Of a DNA stretch of 64,000 nucleotides, positions 58,678-64,000 are shown one piece after another. How positions within the stretch are numbered: position 1 is the stretch's first letter; each line of letters opens with the position of its first letter. The stretch is from UBA6183 sp964545895 (GTDB lineage: Bacteria; Bacteroidota; Bacteroidia; UKL13-3): the NCBI GenBank assembly GCA_964545895.1, contig CAZJHS010000003.1, forward strand, positions 19,269 to 83,268. The letters are read 5' to 3'. The notes under the pieces were generated by a model. The model ran no database searches. It was not told the DNA's origin and was given only the letters and a program-made list of their open reading frames with translations. Position numbers and translations under genes: made by a program.

Positions 58678-61665
58678 ATGTATAGATTGACAAAGCCATT
58701 ACTCCTGATTTTTTGGATATTTACATACGCGTATCCCTCGTCAGCCAGAACAGTTTTGCTGCTGAATGAGGAAAACGGCTTGGGTAATGTAGAAGTAAAG
58801 GCAGTTACTAAAGATAAATATGGCTGTATTTGGGTTGCTACTAAACGTGGTTTGTACACATATGATGGTTCCATTTTTAGACTTTTTCCTACACTTGAAA
58901 AACAGAATATACACGCCCTTTTATTTGATAGTAGCCGAAATTATTTATGGGTAGGTACAGAACATGGACTGAAATACATAGACTGTAATAACAGGGCTGT
59001 GTTTTCCTATTACGGCAACAGTAGTGAACAAAACGCAGCAATCAGTATTGCCGAGTTTAAAGGCCAAATTGTGATAGGATTTAGAAACAATTTAATACTT
59101 AGCATATTACCCAACTTTAAGCCTAAAGTTTTATATAGGTTTACCCAAAAACAATTAAAAAAAAACACGCTGCATATTGATAAAAATGGCCATATTTTGG
59201 CCTATTTTGAACCCACCAGAGAATTGGTTGGTGTAGATATTTTTACCGCTAAAGCCATTTCTGTGCACAACTCACACCCAAACCAATCAATACACTTGGT
59301 ATATAGCATTAATGACCAATATTATGTAGGCGGTGTTGATAAAGGAATATGGAGAGTGGGTTCGGACAATAAAATGCTTAAAGCAATAGATACTTTAAAT
59401 CTCATACAACAAGATTTAGAGGTTATGCTTGAACACCATCAATCAATTTATTTTGCGTATAGAAACGAAACAGCAATTTATGAGCTTAAAACTAACACTA
59501 GCGAACTAACTAATTTATCAAAAAACAACAAGGCTATTTTTACCAATAAGCGCATCAATTGTTTGTATGCAGACGAGCATAATATACTTTGGATTGGAAC
59601 AGACAAGGGCTTAATTATGATGGTGCCCGAAAAGCCTAAACCCCATTTTAAAAAATTATTTTGGAACCAAAAAAATCGGGTAAGTACGCGGCAAATCATC
59701 GAAGATTCATATGGAAATATAATTATTGCAAGCTACGCGGGTTTGATTGTTTTAAACCCTAAAACCAATCAATACACCAAGTTAGATTCTGTATTATACA
59801 AAGGCAAAAAAAATCCATTTTGGCAACGCTCTTTATTACTATATAACGACACTACACTTTACACCGGAAGTGACGCTTCCGTATTTTTTAAACTAAATCC
59901 ACGGATAAAAAATACTGCAACTAATATTCAAAATAAAGTAGAGTGTCCGGGCCAAGGTTCAACATTATCTTTGGCTAAAGATGATAAAGGAAAGGTTTGG
60001 TTAGGTACAGAAAATGGTTTGGTTTCATACGAACCTAGTAGCAATCAATTTGTATGTCATCAGAAAAACAAATTTGATGTTGGCAGCACAACTGTAAAAG
60101 ATATTGTTATGCTGCCCAACAAAAAGCAATTTTGGGCAGGTACTGAAAATGGCATTTTTCTGATTGATGTTAACTTGGGCATTTTAAAGCATTTTAACGA
60201 AAACTCAACCCCTGCGTTAAGCAGTAACAATATAAATGTAATACGTATTGATTCAAGAGGGAATATTTGGATTGGAACAGAGGACTCGGGAGTAAATGTG
60301 CTTTCGGCAAATTTTAAAACAGTAAACACCATTTCAAAAGAAGACGGGTTGAGCAACAATGAAGTGTATAATATTTTATGGCAAGACTCCGATGCCGTTT
60401 GGATAAGCACTTACAACGGGCTAAATTATTATCAAACCCAAACTCAAACCGTGCTTTCTTATTTTGAAAAAGATGGCATTGCTAATAATGAGTTTAACCA
60501 AAACTCAGCCTTTAAGAGCAATGATGGAACGTTTTACTTTGGAGGTATAAATGGTATTACTTATTTTAAAATGCCTAAATTTAATTTACAGGTTAATCCT
60601 TTTAAGCTGTTTATTTCGGGTGTTTCCAAGTGGGAAAAAAGCAGCGGAAAAATAATCGGTGTAAATTACAAAGCCACAAAACAAATAGTAATGGAACCTG
60701 GCGACAACTTACTCACGTTTTCGTTTGGGGCAAGTGATTATTCTGATTTAGGTTTATACAACTATTTATACAAAATTGAAGGGTTACATGATAATTGGGT
60801 ATCTATTGGCAAGCAGCCAATTTTAAGGCTTGAAAGTTTAAAAGAAGGGAAATACAACCTGTATGTAAAAGCAATAAAAGGCAAACAAGGAGAAGAATCG
60901 ATAAACACAGAGATAATACAATTGCATTTTAAACAGTACTTCTATCAAAGCACTTGGTTTTACATTGCATTAAGTTTAATGATAGGCTTGTTGCTTTATT
61001 TTTACTTCACTAATCAACTAAAAAACCAGAAAAAACTAGAATCACTTAGGGTACAAATTGCAAGCAACTTGCACGATGATGTTGGAAGCACCCTAACCAG
61101 AATTACCTTACTGGCAGATAGGCTTATTTACCAAACTAATAAAAACAACGAAATGCAATCGAGGCTAAAAAAGGTAGCTGAACTTAGTAGGTCTGCTAAC
61201 TCGGCCATGAGTGATGTATTGTGGTCTATTGATGCCCGAAACGACATTACCATTAGCCTAACCGATAGGATGCGAGAACATGCAGAAGACCTTTTGGTGG
61301 CCAAAGGAATTGAAACAACCATAGATTTTTATGGCGTAGAATTAACAGAAAAACTCTCGCCACATTTTAGGCAACAACTGTTTTTAATTTACAAAGAAAT
61401 TATTAATAACATAACCAAACACAGCGAAGCCAACGAGGTAAGTATTGTATACAAACAAGCTAAAAAAACATTTTTACTTCATGTAAAAAACAATGGTGCA
61501 ATTAAAAAGGATGATTCAATTATAACAGGCCAAGGTTTGCGTAACATTGAAATGCGAGCCGAGTTAATTAAAGCATACGCAACCATAAAAAAAGATGAAA
61601 AGAATTTTGAAGTTACCGTATCAAACGAATATTTGCAAAATACAAAAGGTGCTAAATTAGCATAA
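58678..61665 (+). CDS. Two-component sensor kinase with periplasmic propeller
   Basis: A 995-aa protein: signal peptide, ~600 residues of repeated propeller blades (IWVATKRGLYTYDG, LWVGTEHGLKYID, IWIGTEDSGVNVL), a Y_Y_Y-like Ig domain before the membrane (YNYLYKIEGLHDNWVSIG), a TM helix at ~760-780, HisKA_3 with His799 (ASNLHDDVGSTLTRITLLAD) and an HATPase. Unlike classical hybrid two-component systems it has no receiver or AraC domain; the regulator is the separate gene at 61701. Such propellers often sense glycans or surface cues. Confidence 0.92.
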   Translation: MYRLTKPLLLIFWIFTYAYPSSARTVLLLNEENGLGNVEVKAVTKDKYGCIWVATKRGLYTYDGSIFRLFPTLEKQNIHALLFDSSRNYLWVGTEHGLKYIDCNNRAVFSYYGNSSEQNAAISIAEFKGQIVIGFRNNLILSILPNFKPKVLYRFTQKQLKKNTLHIDKNGHILAYFEPTRELVGVDIFTAKAISVHNSHPNQSIHLVYSINDQYYVGGVDKGIWRVGSDNKMLKAIDTLNLIQQDLEVMLEHHQSIYFAYRNETAIYELKTNTSELTNLSKNNKAIFTNKRINCLYADEHNILWIGTDKGLIMMVPEKPKPHFKKLFWNQKNRVSTRQIIEDSYGNIIIASYAGLIVLNPKTNQYTKLDSVLYKGKKNPFWQRSLLLYNDTTLYTGSDASVFFKLNPRIKNTATNIQNKVECPGQGSTLSLAKDDKGKVWLGTENGLVSYEPSSNQFVCHQKNKFDVGSTTVKDIVMLPNKKQFWAGTENGIFLIDVNLGILKHFNENSTPALSSNNINVIRIDSRGNIWIGTEDSGVNVLSANFKTVNTISKEDGLSNNEVYNILWQDSDAVWISTYNGLNYYQTQTQTVLSYFEKDGIANNEFNQNSAFKSNDGTFYFGGINGITYFKMPKFNLQVNPFKLFISGVSKWEKSSGKIIGVNYKATKQIVMEPGDNLLTFSFGASDYSDLGLYNYLYKIEGLHDNWVSIGKQPILRLESLKEGKYNLYVKAIKGKQGEESINTEIIQLHFKQYFYQSTWFYIALSLMIGLLLYFYFTNQLKNQKKLESLRVQIASNLHDDVGSTLTRITLLADRLIYQTNKNNEMQSRLKKVAELSRSANSAMSDVLWSIDARNDITISLTDRMREHAEDLLVAKGIETTIDFYGVELTEKLSPHFRQQLFLIYKEIINNITKHSEANEVSIVYKQAKKTFLLHVKNNGAIKKDDSIITGQGLRNIEMRAELIKAYATIKKDEKNFEVTVSNEYLQNTKGAKLA

Positions 61666-61700
61666 AGATTGAACGTATTGAACAATACCTTAAACCCAAA

Positions 61701-62336
61701 ATGGAGAAAATTAAATTAGCTATTATTGAAGATATCCTTGATATTAGAGAGGGTTTACAAGACTATTTCGACCAACAAGAAGAAACAGAATGCATTATTG
61801 TGAGCAATAGTATGGAGGACTTTTTTGAAAAAGCTGAATTTAATGCAAAGCCTAATTTGGTACTTACCGATATTGGCCTACCGGGTTTAAATGGTATTGA
61901 AGGAATGAAAAAGATAAAAAATCAATGGCCAGACATTGACATAATAATGCTAACAGTGTTTAAGGATAACGATAAAATTTTTAAATCTATTTGCGCAGGT
62001 GCCACTGGCTATTTATTAAAAGACACCCCTTTGCCCGAAGTTAAAAGGGCTGTAATAGAAATTACCAACGGTGGAAGTTACATGACACCCTCTATTGCCA
62101 GAAGGGTAATGGAATATTTTGCGCCTGTAAAAACAGAAAACGAAGAAGCTGCACTTACGCAAAAAGAGAAACAAATAATTATGGCCTTAACCGAAGGCTT
62201 AAGCTACAAAATGATTGGCGAAAAACTATTAATAAGTATTGACACCGTTAGATTTCATATTAAAAATATATACCGCAAACTGCAAGTAAACAGTAAAACA
62301 GAGGTAATTAGCAAAGCCCTAAAAGGAGAAATTTAG
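61701..62336 (+). CDS. LuxR-family response regulator
   Basis: A 211-aa regulator: receiver with EDILDIREG, phospho-acceptor Asp57 (LVLTDIGLPGLNGIEGM), LTVF and LLKDTPL, then a LuxR helix-turn-helix (LTQKEKQIIMALTEGLSYKM, IGEKLLISIDTVRFHIKNIY). It is 35 bp after the kinase gene and is the likely partner. The downstream surface gene may be a target. Confidence 0.92.
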   Translation: MEKIKLAIIEDILDIREGLQDYFDQQEETECIIVSNSMEDFFEKAEFNAKPNLVLTDIGLPGLNGIEGMKKIKNQWPDIDIIMLTVFKDNDKIFKSICAGATGYLLKDTPLPEVKRAVIEITNGGSYMTPSIARRVMEYFAPVKTENEEAALTQKEKQIIMALTEGLSYKMIGEKLLISIDTVRFHIKNIYRKLQVNSKTEVISKALKGEI

Positions 62337-62390
62337 TACTTTATCTGTAATTAAATATTAACTGTTAGAATAAAACTACAGTAAAATTTG

Positions 62391-62423
62391 TTTGAGCAAA
62401 CATACCAAACAGCCCTATTTTAC
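62391..62423 (+). promoter_or_regulatory. Possible promoter of the surface-protein gene
   Basis: TTTG at 62391-62394, a 21-base spacer and TATTTTAC at 62416-62423. Only the TAnnTT part of the -7 box fits. A hairpin (CCACAT 62429-62434 with ATGTGG 62439-62444) lies in the leader. Confidence 0.3.
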
Positions 62424-62498
62424 TGATACCACATGTAAATGTGGGTTGTTGTGCCTTCTCATAATAAATAACTTCGGAGATTATTTATTAAATAAATT

Positions 62499-64000
62499 AT
62501 GAGAAAACCGCTACAAACAAAATCGTTGCGACCCTATGCAATGGTCTGTGTAATGCTATTTTTGCTATTTGCAACCAAAAGTACATATGCACAGTTAAAG
62601 GGCACTATTGATGTGCCATCTGCAAACTACCCGAGTATTCGTTCAGTGGTAGATTCGTTAAACCTCTATGGCGTTGGCCTAGGTGGTGTTGCCTTTCAGG
62701 TTACTGCTGGATATACAGAAACTGCACCCGCAGGGGGAATTCAACTTACTGCTAGTGGTACTGTAAACAATCCTATTACCATCAGAAGAAACCCAACCAC
62801 TTCAGGGCAAAACCCAATTATTACTGCACAAGTTGGTACTACAACCAACCTGGATGGTGTATTTTTCTTGTTAGGTTCAGATTATATAACAATTGATGGA
62901 ATTGATATTCAAGAAAGCGCTGCCAATACAACTGCAACCACCCAAATGGAATTTGGATATGCATTACTTAACCGCAATGCTTCAGCTCCTTTTGATGGAT
63001 GTATGAACAACACTATTAAAAACTGTTCTGTTACGTTAAACAAAACAAACACAGCTACCAGAGGTATTTATGCAAACCACCATGTAGTTAATAGCGTTAA
63101 TGGATTAACCCTAACATCTAGCGCAGATGCTCACAGTTTTAATAAGTTTTATGCAAATAAAATTCAAAATTGCTTTAACGGTATTTTTATCAATGGATTT
63201 GATGACCCAATCAGTCCTTATGCCTTTAAAGATAAAGGAAATGATGTAGGAGGAAACTCATACGCCACAGCCGATACAATTACAAACTATGGAACGGCTG
63301 GTTCATACGGTATTTTTATTACTAACCAAACCAGTGTTAATGCATCTTATAATTTTGTAAACAACACACTAAATGGCGGAGCTGCGGCTACAGGAGCACT
63401 AACAGGTATTTATGTAATTGGATCAAGCGCACTTTACCCAGACCTTTCAGGCAATTCTAATGTTTCGTTTAATACCGTTAACCTTTCTGTAGCTTCTGGA
63501 AGTGGTTTAATGACTTGTATTGACGTTGAAAATTTTGATGGAAACCTATCCGTTTTAAACAACAACATTAGCTGGAACAACTTGGCTACAACCACTGGAA
63601 CCATGAATGGAATATATGTTGGTCACTCAACCAACACTGTTACTCCTGGTACACTTAATTTTAAAAACAATGTGGCTCAAAATATCACATTTGCTAGTAC
63701 AACTGCAACATGTAATGTATTGGCTGTTTTGGGGGCAACACAATCTACACAAGATATTAGTGGAAATACAGTAACCAACGTAACTAGAAATGCAACTACC
63801 ACTGGTGCAACTTATTTACTAAGATCTGGCTCAATACCAGGTGGCTTAGCAGGCGGTACGACAAGCAACATATACAACAATACCGTACAAAACATTACGG
63901 CAAATAACTCTGGAACATCATCAATGTATGCGTTGTATGCGACTGGTAATTATACAGCTGCGGTATATAATAACATCATAGAAAACATTAGGGCTCCAAA
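62499..64000 (+). CDS. Large secreted beta-helix-like surface protein (3' partial)
   Basis: The ATG at 62499 opens a frame with no stop to the end of the window (500 codons). A signal peptide is clear (MVCVMLFLLFATKSTYA, cut after AQ), preceded by a basic stretch. The body is Asn/Thr/Gly-rich with short repeated strands (DGIDIQESAAN, NNTIKNCSV, NGIFINGFD) typical of a parallel beta-helix/pectate-lyase-like surface protein. Such proteins in Bacteroidota usually end in a T9SS domain, which would lie beyond the window. The gene is missed by stop-bounded searches. Confidence 0.85.
   Translation, partial: MRKPLQTKSLRPYAMVCVMLFLLFATKSTYAQLKGTIDVPSANYPSIRSVVDSLNLYGVGLGGVAFQVTAGYTETAPAGGIQLTASGTVNNPITIRRNPTTSGQNPIITAQVGTTTNLDGVFFLLGSDYITIDGIDIQESAANTTATTQMEFGYALLNRNASAPFDGCMNNTIKNCSVTLNKTNTATRGIYANHHVVNSVNGLTLTSSADAHSFNKFYANKIQNCFNGIFINGFDDPISPYAFKDKGNDVGGNSYATADTITNYGTAGSYGIFITNQTSVNASYNFVNNTLNGGAAATGALTGIYVIGSSALYPDLSGNSNVSFNTVNLSVASGSGLMTCIDVENFDGNLSVLNNNISWNNLATTTGTMNGIYVGHSTNTVTPGTLNFKNNVAQNITFASTTATCNVLAVLGATQSTQDISGNTVTNVTRNATTTGATYLLRSGSIPGGLAGGTTSNIYNNTVQNITANNSGTSSMYALYATGNYTAAVYNNIIENIRAP

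Overview
The window is a stretch of chromosome from a member of the Bacteroidota, probably a free-living Chitinophagales/Sphingobacteriales-like bacterium. Evidence for this: many secreted proteins end in type IX secretion (T9SS) sorting domains (PNPxxG type A and PNNDG type B); several promoters fit the Bacteroidota TTTG-N19-21-TAnnTTTG pattern; start codons follow A-rich leaders with no obvious Shine-Dalgarno sequence; the tRNA does not encode CCA; and lineage-typical families occur (DUF4834-like, DUF2851, GIN/DUF2807, PorT-like barrels, ECF sigma/anti-sigma pairs). The DNA is AT-rich. Layout: (1) 1-4158 is a rearranged accessory patch: the end of a large T9SS type-B repeat protein, a truncated lipoprotein copy fused to an orphan T9SS tail, an intact T9SS protein, and a second, frameshifted lipoprotein copy, with 106-bp and 27-bp duplicated segments. 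(2) 4173-8945 (minus): FkbM methyltransferase, a small membrane protein, MurI, and a large secreted endonuclease I. (3) 9197-12132: an ECF sigma factor, its membrane partner and a GIN-domain/beta-barrel protein. (4) 12241-15063: tatC, rpiB, meaB and an FMN reductase. (5) 15096-18810: an accessory island with a kelch-like/TM protein, a short HTH protein, a LamG T9SS protein and a lipoprotein. (6) 18959-23175: a DUF486 protein, a second sigma/anti-sigma pair and a MuiA-like protein. (7) 23395-27997 (minus): dxs, a universal stress protein, an enoyl-CoA hydratase/isomerase and a hydrolase. (8) 28077-35554: YihY, aat, an OMP, pyrF, DUF2851, PspC and an OmpR-type two-component pair. (9) 35696-39925: the translation block rplM-rpsI-rpsB-tsf followed by prfC. 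(10) 39985-48648: a T9SS protein, then minus-strand esterase-prfA and propeller-lpxH-LUD operons, then a 955-aa T9SS protein. (11) 48699-51887: panD, a flippase-like protein, rfaE2 and a photolyase. (12) 52575-54844: a tightly overlapping four-gene sensory operon (small protein, 7-TM protein, kinase, NarL-type regulator). (13) 54902-58213 (minus): a Lys/Cys-rich secreted peptide, psd, gdhA and a PfkB kinase. (14) 58323-64000: tRNA-Asn, a two-component-propeller sensor kinase with its LuxR-type regulator, and the start of a beta-helix-like surface protein that runs out of the window. Core metabolism and translation genes are therefore interspersed with envelope, secretion and sensing loci. The least explained parts are the rearranged 1-4158 patch, the 52575-54844 sensory operon and the 15096-18810 island. 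No CRISPR array, prophage, integrase or transposase was seen.
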